In this document: piece by piece, positions 36,557 through 48,330 of the stretch
Layout of the letters: each line of letters opens with the position of its first letter
How positions within the stretch are numbered: the first letter of the stretch is position 1
Origin: Sipunculus nudus
Lineage: Eukaryota > Annelida > Sipuncula > Golfingiida > Sipunculidae
Length of the DNA stretch: 64,000 nt
Assembly (NCBI GenBank): GCA_026874595.1
Contig: CM049310.1
Span: 5,702,001 to 5,766,000, forward strand
Direction: 5' to 3'
Notes under the pieces: model-generated
Told to the model about the DNA's origin: nothing
Databases searched by the model: none
Seen by the model: the letters and a program-made list of their open reading frames with translations, nothing else
Translations under genes and position numbers: made by a program

Positions 36557-39127
36557 TATCTTCTTCTTAACCAATTAACCCTTGACATTCCTACCTTGAA
36601 GGATTTCTTTATGGTTCAGTGGTATCCTGTAATGGTTGCGTTCCCAATACTTTAAGTCACTGGCCTCAGTGACTTTCACAAATATCCAGGAAGTGAACAG
36701 TAGTGAGACAGAGTAACTACCGACTCTTATGATAAATTCAGACTCACAGACATGTCATTTAAAATAAAAGCCTAAAGGAAACCTTTACTTTCCATTTTTA
36801 AAAGTCCAGCATGAGCCAGCACTTAACATTGTCAGATTTGAATGTGCACCTCACAACTCACGACGACTTACAAATCACATAATCAGATGATGGATTTGTT
36901 CTACCTGAGGAGGAGTTACCACATACAGTTAAAACTGAAGATATTTCCTCAGAGCATATATATCTGAATAATTGTCTTAAACAGGAAATTTTCACATGCA
37001 GTTTTTATTTTTTTGGTCAGAAACCCTTAATTTGAGAAAAAATATATAAATGCTCATTGAAGTTGCAGGCACAGTTGGATTTATTTACACTACAGGGCTT
37101 TACCTGAAAACTTTTATTCTTTAAATAAAGATGCATATCACGATATCATGAGTCTTTCAAATGAACAGGTCATTTAAACAGGGGGGGGGGGAGACCTCTA
37201 CCAGTAGGAGAGCCATCATCAGGGCTGTCTTCAGAGGCTGGAGGACAGGTTTGTTAACTGCTGGCTGGCTCCCAGACCTGAATAATCAGCAACTACCCAG
37301 GAGTCCCATCAGCTCCAGCAGGGGCTGGCAAAACATCCAGAATCAAGAAGACATAGCCTCACAGCAATGAGAGACCTGCTGCAGTCCTGCTGGCACCACT
37401 GTTGTTGATTCTGGAAGTAGACCCCTTGAGTTCCCCATGCTTGTTATACCGTATCACTAACCTAAGTCAACTTCACACTAAACTAACAAAGTGAAGGTGA
37501 CATCTTCAGTTCTGGCAAGCACAGTATAAATGCTTTATGTATAAGACATGATTATACCTTTACTTACTCTTTATACTGAAGCTGGTTTCCTGGTTGGTTT
37601 GTCTGTTTGTGACTTACTCATAAAGTTATGAACATGTTCTGATGAAATCATACAAGCATCCACATAAATCTATCCACAATGTTTTAAGACATCTTTTACA
37701 CCAATACACAAATTATAAGGCAGAGGCGAAGTAAAGCCAATGGAGTGACATGGGTGAAAAACGACTTCATCCATCAATCTTTGCTGGCTGAAGTAAATAT
37801 TCTCCTTAACATTATTTGGGTCAAAATCATGTCACCAAAACAATTAAGTATTGGGCACAGGGACTTTTAGAACATTGCTTATTGTCGCTGGTAGACCTTT
37901 GCCTCCATGTTATGGCCAACTGTGAAAGGTCAAGTGTAAATGCAACAAAATGTCAAAGGCTGCTGACAAAGAAAACTTATTTAATAATGCAGCATGACAC
38001 ATCTCATGTCTAGACATTCAATTATATATTTATTTTTTTCTTTTTTGTGAGAAAAATCAAAATAATTCATCACTTATCATATTAAACTTTGGAAAAAAAC
38101 AAAATGAACAATTAAAATAATGCCAAAATAATGTTTTAAAAGCTAAATAAGCAACAAATTAATGGTTAAAAACAGAACAAAACCACAAAATATTTATATT
38201 GGAAATGCAAAAAGGTTAAATCTGCCTGTGATATATAATGTGCTTATTTAATATTCATGACAAAAACCCACATAAATAGAAATTAAATCACATCATGAAC
38301 ACAGAAAGTAATACTTTGGAACCTTGATTTAAGGGCAACTCCAAATTATAGGCATATCCTAATAAAAGACAGATATTTGTAGTCCTTGAGGGAAAGATGA
38401 CTGCATTTTCCTGTTAAACTAATTTAAAGGGGAAACTTTGTCTGTGGCTCATTCATTACAGCATCTATACATCCACAATATGTTACTGCATCTATACTAA
38501 TAGATCAACATAAATACAGATGTTGAAAAACAAGTTTTTCATCAGAGAAAAAGGTCCCATCTGCAGGATTGAAATTCTGTGTAAAAGCCAAGAAGGTGGC
38601 TCCAAGTCTGATCATATAAAAAAAGCAGACTAAAATTCAGTCCTGAAATAAAGCATTTTTTTGTGATTTTGACAAATTTTGCACACATTTGCATCACAAA
38701 TAAATTTTAAATTTCTGGGTAGAGGTGTGAAAGCCCACATCTAGCCCTATCAGATTAATAAACAAAGTTAAGATCAGTCAAGAAATTACAAGAGCAGGAT
38801 TATTTTTTTGTGAATTGTTGCAGATGCCATCTGGCCAGACAGACAGGCGGACATTGCATTGGCATGACAAAAGCTCACGGGGACTAAGGCAGGTTCACCC
38901 TGAAAACTGCAACACTTATAATGTGTGATATGTGTAGGTTTTACTTTGTAAACTAAATCTTAAGTAAAACATCTTAAGTTAATGATTTTAGACAAATGAC
39001 TTGCATGGGACACCAACAAGTTCCACACTGCAAGATTTTACTGACATTTTAAAGATTTTTTTGGGAGGGCAAAGAAAGAAGTCCCGGGGAGATTGGGGAG
39101 CAACAGCAAACAATGGCATAATTGGGT
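36557..39127. other. No gene recognised
   Basis: AT-rich sequence. At 37180-37400 there is a poly-G run and a GC-richer patch with a 69-codon plus frame but no recognisable domain. A single GACAGACAGGCGGAC-like string near 38838 resembles the GGAC tail of dispersed elements. Confidence 0.45.
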
Positions 39128-39330
39128 AGGATATAGCCCAGTGGTTCAGGCCTTGGACTTCAAGCCGAAGGTCCCAAGTTTGAACATTGCCATTGCCACA
39201 ATGGCATCATGGTAAAGTCTCAATAGACCCTGAGAGATTTCCCTCTAATGTCTTAATGACAGGTTGTGCATTTCTGAACCCTGAACCCATATTTAACCTG
39301 AAATACAGAAGGCTGAATGATAACACATAA
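39128..39330 (+). mobile_element. Probable tRNA-derived SINE
   Basis: TAGCCCAGTGG (39134-39144) fits an RNA polymerase III A box, and AGTTTGAACAT (39177-39187) a slightly decayed B box, 43 bp apart. Between them is a degenerate anticodon arm. The body runs on to about 39330 with no poly-A tail seen. It is too degenerate for a functional tRNA gene. Confidence 0.5.
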
Positions 39331-39454
39331 TTCTTACCATATTGTTACAGGTGTCTCTTTTATTGTGCACTGTTGACATTCTCTTTCGTGTTAAGCTCAA
39401 GCCCTGGGCATCAGTTGCTATGGCGTGTAGAGACACAGTGCTCATTGTCATTCA

Positions 39455-40135
39455 TACGCCATATGTCATTCTAAAGAAGCCATTGATTTTCACGCTGCCC
39501 GCTTTGACCATATATGATATATTTAGACACCAGATGGCGGTTCGTTGTCCGCTGAAAAAAACGTGCATATGATGTGACAAGCAGCCAACCAGATGCCAAT
39601 AAACAAACACTTGACAGGCATCCTGGCTCCGCCCGTAGCTGCGCTTCAAGCGCCGCTTGATGAGAGTTAACGGTCGAATTTTAATTGCTCCCTCTGTATT
39701 CTCCCATCATTGACCGATTCGATTATGACATTATGACTTTGTTAGCGCAGCCATGTATCTGTTGTCTGCAGAACTGAAACCAGCCAGCGAGGTGTGCACG
39801 CAGCCTTTGTTGTTACGTTTCGTTTGAATTACAACTCACCGGCCGGGCATCCTATGTGCCCAAGGCCCTAAGCAAACCACGTCTGGGGCAATTCTCTTTT
39901 AGCTGTGGCCTGTTCAGACAGTACCAGGGCGATGAGCTGTCACTCAAAAGGAAATGAACATGATTGGCTCCGTGTATTCCTCGCTTGGCCATGTCTTCAA
40001 GCACAAGGTCTCATCTGATTGGACAAAAATACAGTGCTCCCCTCTGGTGTAGCAATTCAGGATACGCGGTCATAACAAACAGCGCTTACGATATAGGGAG
40101 TAGGCCTATAGTTAAAGCGCTGTGTAAAGAGCGTA
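39455..40135 (-). mobile_element. 690-bp-family DNA element, copy 2 (inverted)
   Basis: Read on the minus strand from 40135, this copy starts TACGCTCTTTACACAGCGC like the element at 15958 and stays closely similar to its end at 39455 (TACGCC). A short internal deletion lies near that end. The subterminal stem is retained (CAGCGCTTTA / GTAAGCGCTG), as are the CCAAT-type boxes and the TCAAGCGCCGCTTGA-type dyad. Flanking 9-mers TGTCATTCA and AGTCATTGG agree at six positions, fitting an aged 9-bp target duplication. ORFs called inside it on either strand are incidental. Non-autonomous. Confidence 0.8.
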
Positions 40136-40236
40136 AGTCATTGGTACAGGGTGAACCCTGGTGTGTGAAGACACAGCGCTGGTGCTAATCTGGAATTTTC
40201 AGGGCTGTTCGCACTCTATGAGCGCATGTCTTGTAT

Positions 40237-40809
40237 TGTTCTTTGGGCGCTTGTGTATTATGTATTGTTGTGTTCTTTGGATTGTTTGTGAAATAGAAGT
40301 TTCTAGGCTTTGGGGGTGAGAAGCTATAAAGTAGGGGCTGTGTTTAGAGCCCAGAGAGGAGGAGAGAGAACATTTCCAGCGGACACGGAAGTGTGTGATT
40401 CAGATTTGGACCTATCCAATAATTGCAGTAGTGTCAGGGATTCTAAAAACTCTATGCAGATTTAGTGGGACTGTCTCCAGTTTGCCTTCGGGATAATTAC
40501 AAGAGCTTTACTTTGGACTATTTGATCTGGTTATGTGGATTATTAGTTTTAAAGGATTTATTGAGCTGTGGCAGTGGTGGTATCCAGAATCAAAGCCTAG
40601 GATCCAGACACTCTGGTACTGTACACTTTATTTATTATACTGTGTAATTGTATTGATTTACTGTTATACTGTTGTTATACTGTATAATTGTATTGATTTA
40701 GTGTATTGTAATGTTAGGATTGTTTTAAAAATAAATTATAAATATTTGTTAACAAAAAACCACTGTCTTCTTCATTCCCCCTCGACATTTCATGCTGCCT
40801 AGTGTTACA
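40237..40809 (+). mobile_element. Probable solo LTR, 573 bp
   Basis: Bounded by TGTTCTTTG and GTGTTACA, i.e. TG...CA ends, with GTAT on both sides (40233-40236 and 40810-40813) as a possible 4-bp target duplication. Inside are a TATA-like CTATAAAG at 40324 and an AATAAA-type signal near 40730, in the order expected of U3-R-U5. The 5' boundary is ambiguous, because a second GTAT-TGTT junction occurs about 30 bp further in. No gag or pol sequence adjoins it. The ORFs of 60-89 codons inside are not genes. Confidence 0.5.
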
Positions 40810-40813
40810 GTAT

Positions 40814-41791
40814 CTGATTTTTATTTATCTCCGTAACAAAATTTATGCTCGTCACGACTACATGATCTGTTGTTATTAGGTTCCGTAACAATATGAATAC
40901 CCTCATCCTCATGCAATAGATAATGCCACCTTCCGGCCAGCAGAATACCCTGCCAGCCTGATACTCCAGCTCAGACACTGAAAACAACATCGCCATTTTC
41001 ATCACCAGCAAAATAAATTGTCCTGGCATGTTCTGAGGAAATGTTAATCTCTAATCACCATGGGTGAAATCCAAGCTAATTAGTAGTTTATTACTTCAGC
41101 TCTTCACCATTCTACTTTATTGATAATTTCCTGATAATTACCTCATAAGAATGACATGCCATCCATTCATTTCCAGGACAACATTTGGATTATCACTGCT
41201 TACCATGACAGGGCCTGACTCTTCCTTACATGCTGCAAGAGGCATTAAATCTACGCTCATTAATGTAATGAAGCTCCTGGCAGCAGTAAACAAAAATGTT
41301 AACCGTTTTTTACCACTATTTAGCCCAGCAGGAGTCATACATTGCTTAGATTTACTCCTTCCAGCCAATCAAACTGGGTGAAACTAAACTTGCCTGTGTT
41401 AAGCAAATCCATCTTGTTCTGACATATTAAGTCACAGCAGACGGCGGAGACCTGGGACAGCTCCACATGAGGAAAAGAAAATGGTGTTGGAGCACCAAGT
41501 GATATGTTAATCTGTCCAGTTGGATTTGACCAAACTCATCTCAATTATTTCAAATTTTCCTGGACCAATGCAACTTAATACTTTGAGCTAGCACACACCT
41601 ATAAATTTTAATTGATGTTCAGGCAGCTAGTGATGGGTGTGGCTGTGCATTTCTTCATCTACCACAAATAAATGCAATTTACCTTCCAGCACCGAAGTAC
41701 ATACATGTATTGCAAGAAAGAAGCAACTGTACAATTTTAACCACTTTTCCTCTCTCTTTGTAGTTATAACAATTTTGCTCCTACCTTATTA
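40814..41791. other. No gene recognised; GC-balanced patch at 41040-41340
   Basis: The patch contains GCTAATTAG, GATAATTTCCTGATAATTAC and CTCATTAATG, and both strands are open for 76 codons over 41138-41381 without recognisable protein motifs. It could be a conserved non-coding element. The rest is ordinary AT-rich spacer. Confidence 0.35.
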
Positions 41792-42775
41792 AACTAGAAT
41801 ACGGGTAATGGACAAGCTTCTAAGTGTCAACAAGTGACTAAGTGTATCTGCCAAATCTCAAAGGCATGGGTAAAGTAAGGCATTGAATGTTCCTGACAAG
41901 ACATGACTCCAAATTTGTAGCATTTCACTGCAAATTAAACTCCTCATATATGTGCACTTGTCACCAAAAAAAAAAAAGATCTATAGATAGAAACACTTAT
42001 CCACTACTGAGAAAATGTGCATTAATGTATTCTATAAAACTGGAGTAGCAGGTGGCGCCACCTGTCTAGTCTACAACAAAGCTATCCAAGACCAATGAAC
42101 ATGCAAAATTTCAGCCTGATACATCCATCCGTTGTTGAGACAAGAGCAATTTTTACCCAAAGCAAATGGACAGATAAACACCATGCAAAAACAATTCGAG
42201 AATATAGTATTGAATACAAAATGGAGGTATCTAAGATCTATGAGTATGCACAATTTCAGGCCAAAATGGCAAACCACTCCTGAGGAAAGGGCATCAATGT
42301 AATCTACAAAAACGGGAAGGTAGGTGGTGCCACCTGTCTGGTCTATGAGAAAACTGTCCGAGAGGGATGTACATGCCAAATTTCAGACCAATAAATTAAA
42401 TCAGTCCTGAGATATGAGAAATTTTTACACAAAGCCAATGCACGGATGAATGCCACTCAAGAACTGTTGCAGATGGTGCCACCAGTCTTAGTACCAGATG
42501 GAGACATCCAAGATCTAGGGACATGCGCAATTTCAGCCAAATCCAACATAGCACTCCTTAGAAAAGGGCATTAAATTATTCTATGAAAACACTAAGGCAG
42601 GTGGCACCACATATCTGGTCTATGAGATAACCCTCAAAGATGGATGGACATGCCAAATTTCATACAAATACATTGAACCACTACTGAGATAGCAATTTTC
42701 ACCCAAAGCAAATGTACAGATGGATGCCACTCAAAAACCATTGCAGATGGCACCATCAGTGTTAAGTATTTTGCC
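41792..42775 (+). mobile_element. Family A-related element, copy 3, 3' end missing
   Basis: Begins AACTAGAATACGGGTAATGG and carries GTGTATCTGCC, the diverged subterminal repeat. Core units of about 272 bp follow, each with two palindrome-type boxes: GGTGGCGCCACC at 42051, GGTGGTGCCACC near 42323 and weaker forms near 42473, 42597 and 42746. The half-unit sequence (ATGCAAAATTTCAGCC, GAGATAGCAATTTTYACCC) is only distantly like copies 1 and 2. No terminal hairpin follows, so it is probably 3'-truncated. Confidence 0.7.
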
Positions 42776-43612
42776 TCAAGAACATAAATGGTACCTCAAC
42801 CTGCATATAAAAGGGTTCAAGTTCCCACTCTTTGATACAGAATAATAGAAACACCATGTCCAACACTCCATATAAATATGAGTCACTTATACCAATAAAG
42901 CTTGTGAAAATATAATACTGAATTCACTTTATAACTGTTGGAAGATATAGAGGCAAGGGCATAATATACCCTAGCTGACTTAAATACCATGTAAATTTAT
43001 AGATTTAAAATCTGGCACAGAAAGTTAACATCTGTGATCTAAATTAAAAGAAATGATGCACACACACAAAAATTACCCAGAGAGAAGGGCATTGTAGGCT
43101 TAATGTCTGACGAGTAGAATGGGTTGAAGGAGGCTTTGTACATTGTCTGTGAATCACTATAGTTTCTGTGCACTTTGTTACTAGATATAAAATTTTCCTG
43201 TGGCATATACATGTGAACACACTGTCTGAACACCGGACATTTAATATCAAATCATGTAACCAAGTAGCTTACTGGCTCTTTCCCCATTCAAGAAACAAAA
43301 CTTCTCATACAGCACTTCAACTTCATGCAGAAGCTCTAAAGAAACTATTCATAATGAATAAAAAAAAGATAAGTTTTGGAAAGTGTATGAGAGGTCCTCC
43401 CCTACACAAGATGTGCTATCCCCAAACAACCACTCAGACCATGTGAAATGGAAGTCGATCATATCACCAGGAGTTAATCAGATTCTTAATTTAAGTGAGG
43501 CTCTGGTCGTTTCTTAGTAAAAGATTAACAGATAAACATTATGTGTATTTTCCTTTAAAAGAATGCATACCCTGCTTGGGAGGGGGTATGAGGCTCTTAG
43601 AAAACGGTAATA
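42776..43612. other. No gene recognised
   Basis: Spacer between two core-repeat elements. Short overlapping ORFs on both strands at 43039-43446 show no motif. Confidence 0.4.
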
Positions 43613-44990
43613 AACTAGATGTGTCGGTATGACACGAATGCCCCCACCTGGGGCAAATTATAAACATTTGTTAAATTATGAAAAATTTTTTAAGTTCAGG
43701 AGGTGTCATATGGTCAAAAGTAGGTCAACAAGGGCAAAATTCAAACTTGATCTGTAACGGGTCATTATCAAGCAACACACCAAAAATCAGGCCAGTATCT
43801 GCAGGCATTGTGAAAAAAAGTCCATACATGTGCATTTTCCATAAAAATTTCTGTCTTCCATGAAATTTTCTATGTTTAGGAGCCGTAAACCAATCAAAAG
43901 TAGGTCAACCTGGACGAAACACGAACTCGATCTGTAACTGTCATTATCTGCCCACACATATAAAATCAGGGTGGTATTTGCAGGCACTGAGGGAAAAAAA
44001 GTCCGCACATATGCATTTGTTAAGAAAATTTCTATTTTTCATGAAACTTTCTATGTTCAGGAGCAGTCAAATGGTCAAGAGTAGGTCAATTGGGACAAGA
44101 CAAGAACTCAATCTGTAACTGGTCATTATCTGCCAACACACCAAAAATCAGGCCCGCATCTGCAGGCACTGCGAAAAAAAGTCTGTACATGTGCACTTTT
44201 TTATGAAATTTTCTAAGTTAGAGCACCATCAAACGGTCAAAAGTTGGTCAACTGGGAGAAAACGTGAACTCTATCTGTAACTCATCATTACCTGCCCACA
44301 CACCAAAAATCAGGCCAATATCTGCAGGCATTGTGCAATAAAGTCTGTACATGTGTATTTGGCATGAAAATTTATATTTTTCATGAAATTTTTTATGTTC
44401 AGGCGCCAAAAAACGGTCAAAAGTAGGTCAACTGGGACAAAACATAAACTCGATCTGTAACTGGTCAATATCTGCCCACACACTGAAAATCAGGCCAATA
44501 TCTGCAGGCATTGCGAAAATAAGTCTGTACATGTGTATTTGTCATGAAAATTTCTATTTTTCATGAAATTTTCTAAGTTTAGGAGCCGTAAAATGGTCAA
44601 AAGTAGGTTAACTGGGACGAAACGCGAACTTGATCTTAAACTGGTCATTATCTGCCTACACACAAAAAATCAGGCCAATATCTGCAGGCGTTGCGAAAAT
44701 AAGTCCGTACATGTGTATTTGTCATGAAAATTTCTTTTTTTTTTCATGAAATTTTCTAAGTTTAGGAGCCGTAAAACGGTCAAAAGTAAGTCAACCAGGA
44801 CGAAACGCAAACTCGATCTGTACCTGGTCATTTGGGTCATTATGTGCCCACACACCAAAATTCAGGTTAATATCTGCAGGCATTGCGAAAAAAAGTCTGT
44901 ACAACTGTTTGATTTCAGAATGACGGAATGACGGAATGAAAGACATGGGTAAAACTATATGCCCTGGCCACTTTGTGGCGGGGACATAAT
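43613..44990 (+). mobile_element. Family B core-repeat element (pearl-like)
   Basis: Starts AACTAGATGTGTCGGTATGA, then ACACGAATGCCCCCACC. Seven tandem units of about 180 bp follow, each with a CAAAAGTAGGTCAACTGGG-like string, GATCTGTAACTGGTCATTA-like strings, ATCTGCAGGCATTGCG, and an ATGAAATTTTCTA segment. Near the 3' end GACGGAATGACGGAATG is followed by a terminal hairpin at 44958-44988 with arms TATGCCC-T-GGCCAC and GTGGC-GGGGACATA around TTT. The 5' ATGCCCCC is the inverted counterpart of the 3' arm. Such ends are common in bivalve genomes. There is no ORF beyond chance frames of 61-73 codons. Confidence 0.85.
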
Positions 44991-47730
44991 AAAAAGACTG
45001 AAATAAGTCCAGTAGAAGAGATTAAGAGACCTTAAAGCTAAAGCTGTCAGATTAAGGAATATGGTGAGATACTATATGGAAGAGCTACGTCCTATAGCTC
45101 TACATAAATTCAGGTCTATTTTTAAGTGACATCACTGACCTGCATATTACTTTTAGTGACTTGCATAAACTACCAGGTAGGTCATGCTGTAGTGTTTGTT
45201 AAAGGAAAGAGAGAATACAGCGAGCAAATGTTTCTGGATGAAGTACAGATGTGCACCATCCAAACAGCATACAGTTCAGCTGAACAGTAGATTTACCCCT
45301 GAAGTCAGTTTAATAGTTCCAAAACTACAAGGTCAATATAAGGTTCCAACATAGAAACTTAGGAAATACGTCCAGACAGGGAAAGTGTCTACATGGTGGC
45401 AAAAAAAGAGACCACTGCAACTGTGGCAGCAAATGATATTAACACTGACATATAAACAAGGATAGTTTATTTACAAAACAGGCCTGATGGAAATGATGTG
45501 AGAAATCAAAACACTGAACCTGTGGTACACCTACACAAACTGCTGATGATAAAGTCATTTCTGCCTCTGTTGTAAACATAAACCATTTCTATTTCTCCTT
45601 GTTATCTGGTTAGGCAGATTTATTCTGCTTGAATGCATTCAAGACTACAAAATCTATGATGTTTCAATAAACACCATTGTTATTTCATATGTAAGCTGTT
45701 GACTCTGTGACCAGGGTTTTTATCAACTGTATGGATCATGCATGCTTAAAACTGACCAATTTTGTTTGGAAAAATGATGAAAGATGATGCAAATGAGAAA
45801 GCACTCATGGAGCACATGTACCTCTGCCAATTAATGGCTGGAACTGTAACAAGATCCTGCAAAAAGATTAGAGGTGCTGAAACATTTGCAAGAAAATGCC
45901 TATTATCTCATGTTATTAGTTCATTTTTGCTGAATACCTACGTTTCCCAGCAATACCAAATTCTGATTTATGACGTGGTGATTGTGCTGATTGGCACCAC
46001 TGAATGGACCCAGTGCAGGTTGATTTCCACTTGTATATAGCATTAGGCAAATAAGTTATGTAGAACAAAACTTTGGTAGATATAATTATATTTTAAAGAA
46101 AAACACCTTACTTTGGTGAATATTTATTACACCTCATTTATGAATGATCACTGTAAATAATCCACACCAAAACTGAATTACTCCTTACATTTGGTCCATT
46201 TATCACGCTTCCACAAAAAAAAATCTTATAGGAATTAATTTTTTTAAATAAATTTTTATATATAGTGTGGACATACAGAGGTGAAAATATCACCCCCTGA
46301 AAACAAAAGTAATAAAATGTTATGATGATATTAGACAAGAAGGTTGTTGCGCATGAACTACTCTAAAGGGACAATGTTAAAAAGTTGCAAAGGAGATGGT
46401 CCTAGTTGGAAAAAGGGACATGTCTGAATCTGTGTCAGAGTTGTTTTGGGAAACATATCACAGTATCACTTGCGCTCTAGGATTTAAAAGCCTGACCAGT
46501 GAGACCCCTGTGACTTTATTTCGACATTAATTTATACTGAGGATATTCTTTGGCAAGGTTCTCCTTTTGGCGAAACTGGTCAGTTTGAAACTACAGCAAA
46601 GCTCTAAAAAGCCAAGAAAATAAAAATGGTGACATCTTCCAATGTATGACTATAATAAGGTCCAGATAAAATAAACAGTATTTTGATGCTCAACCTCTCA
46701 ATGAGAGGCTGTAAAACACCAACCAGGCCGGAAGGATTCTGGACGGAAACCTGCCACTGTGGGACTTTAATAGTCACTTAAACAGAGGTGCTACTGACAG
46801 ATATTAACACAGGTAACTTCCATGCTGTCAAAAAGAAAACAGTCATTTCTTGAGCTACTGCCACCAAATGACACAAGCTAGGACAAAAACAATGACATAT
46901 TGTTTATCTTACAAGCCTGGGAAGTTTATGCAACAACCCACATGCTGGCAGTGCAGCAAAACCTTAACTGTCATGAATGTCAGCTTGTAGGCTATTTCTG
47001 TTGCTGGTGCTGTTCAGCTGTCTGTTATGTGTTGTTCAGCGATCATATTTGCAATCTGTGAAAAGATAATTATGGGAAAGAAAACAGCATGCAGTCCAAA
47101 GTCTCTACAGGTTGAATAAATGTCAAATGAACTTTTGTTATATTCAGTGAATTCTGTCACTTGTACCTAATATATAATGTACATTAAACCATGGGGCTGG
47201 TTTGAAATAATGAAATATCAATAAATTTGAATTATTGATAACTCTGACAAGAATGGAAATAAAAAAAAATACATGGGGTCTTCCTGACTTTGTACAGCAA
47301 ACCATTTTTATTATTATTATTTAACTGATATGTATAGGAAACATAAAGGAGATTGCTAGAGTTCATTTACATCTTTCAGTGCAAACTTGTTGATGTTGAA
47401 ACATGTGGCCTTATTGTTATCTTACATTATTATAAAGACAATGATGTACTTTTTACATGCACTACTGCTTAAACATAGCTAAATTAACATCAGGTGCAGT
47501 TATTTCAATAAAGTATATAGAATCTCATCATCAAAGATACAAATATTTTATCAATAATCAACATTTTAATTTTTTTGTCCTTTAGCCTTTGATATTGAGC
47601 TGTAATTTTCATCAACTACAGATCTCTGAACATGGACCAATTATAAAAATTACTCTGACTTGCAACAATCAGATCTGGTTTCATGTTACAGGTAGCATGG
47701 GTACCAGGTACTTTTGAATGTACCAGTACT
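44991..47730. other. No gene recognised
   Basis: AT-rich sequence without tandem arrays. The 92-codon plus frame at 45762-46040 has no recognisable motif or splice context. Confidence 0.45.
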
Positions 47731-48004
47731 TACAGGTATGTTAGCACTAGCAGGTCATGTTGGACTTGACCAGTACCTACATGTATGTTAGCACTAGCAG
47801 GACATGTTGGACTTGACCAGTACCTACAGGTATGTTAGCACTAGCAGGTCATGTTGGACTTGACCAGTACCTATAGGTATGTTAGCACTAGCAGGTCATG
47901 TTGGACTTGACCAGTACCTACAGGTATGTTAGCACTAGCAGGCCATGTTGGACTTGACCAGTACCTACAGGTATGTTAGCAATAGCAGGTCATGTTGGAC
48001 TTGA
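47731..48004. repeat. 47-bp minisatellite, about six copies
   Basis: TGGACTTGACCAGTACCTAC followed by AGGTATGTTAGCACTAGC and AGGTCATGT recurs with a 47-bp period (47761 and 47808). It is unrelated in sequence to the 47-bp array at 29261. Confidence 0.95.
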
Positions 48005-48104
48005 CATGTAACGTACATTACATATACTTAGTCTGAGACTGACTTATATATACTTCAGCATTCGGGACATGGAAAATAATGGAGCCTTGGAATCATCTGA
48101 TTTA

Positions 48105-48330
48105 GATAACAGGAAACCTCCTCATATGGACACCTGTCTAATATGGACACCTGTCTAGTATGGACGCCTTGTTACGTTCCTTGGGCATCCAGGGAAGGCT
48201 GTCGATATGTTAAAGATGTTTTAATTTAGCATTAAGCGAGCGAACACACAGAACACTAGGATGACTGGTGTTTCCAGTTAATCATAACAGCCTGTCTAGT
48301 ATGGACGCCTCTCTGATAAGGACACCTCTG
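48105..48330. repeat. Short tandem TATGGACACCTGTCTA repeats
   Basis: About six units of 18-20 bp (CTAATATGGACACCTGT, CTAGTATGGACGCCT and similar). They are interrupted by the LTR-like insertion at 48170-48289. Confidence 0.75.
48170..48289. mobile_element. 120-bp LTR-like insertion with GCCT target duplication
   Basis: The segment starts TGTTACG and ends CATAACA, giving TG...CA ends with a TGTTA/TAACA inverted repeat. GCCT occurs directly before (48166-48169) and after it (48290-48293). The flanking tandem repeat then reads on in register (CCTGTCTAGTATGGACGCCT). The size fits a solo LTR of a TRIM/SMART-type element. An LTR boundary by chance cannot be excluded because the target is repetitive. 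Confidence 0.55.

Noticed and set aside
39128-39195. Functional tRNA gene
   Set aside because: The acceptor and anticodon arms do not pair properly and the B box is degenerate; a tRNA-derived SINE explains it better.
39342-40188. ORFs of 65-76 codons across the inverted 690-bp element
   Set aside because: They straddle element boundaries or lie in non-coding element sequence, and are not conserved in frame with the copy at 15958.
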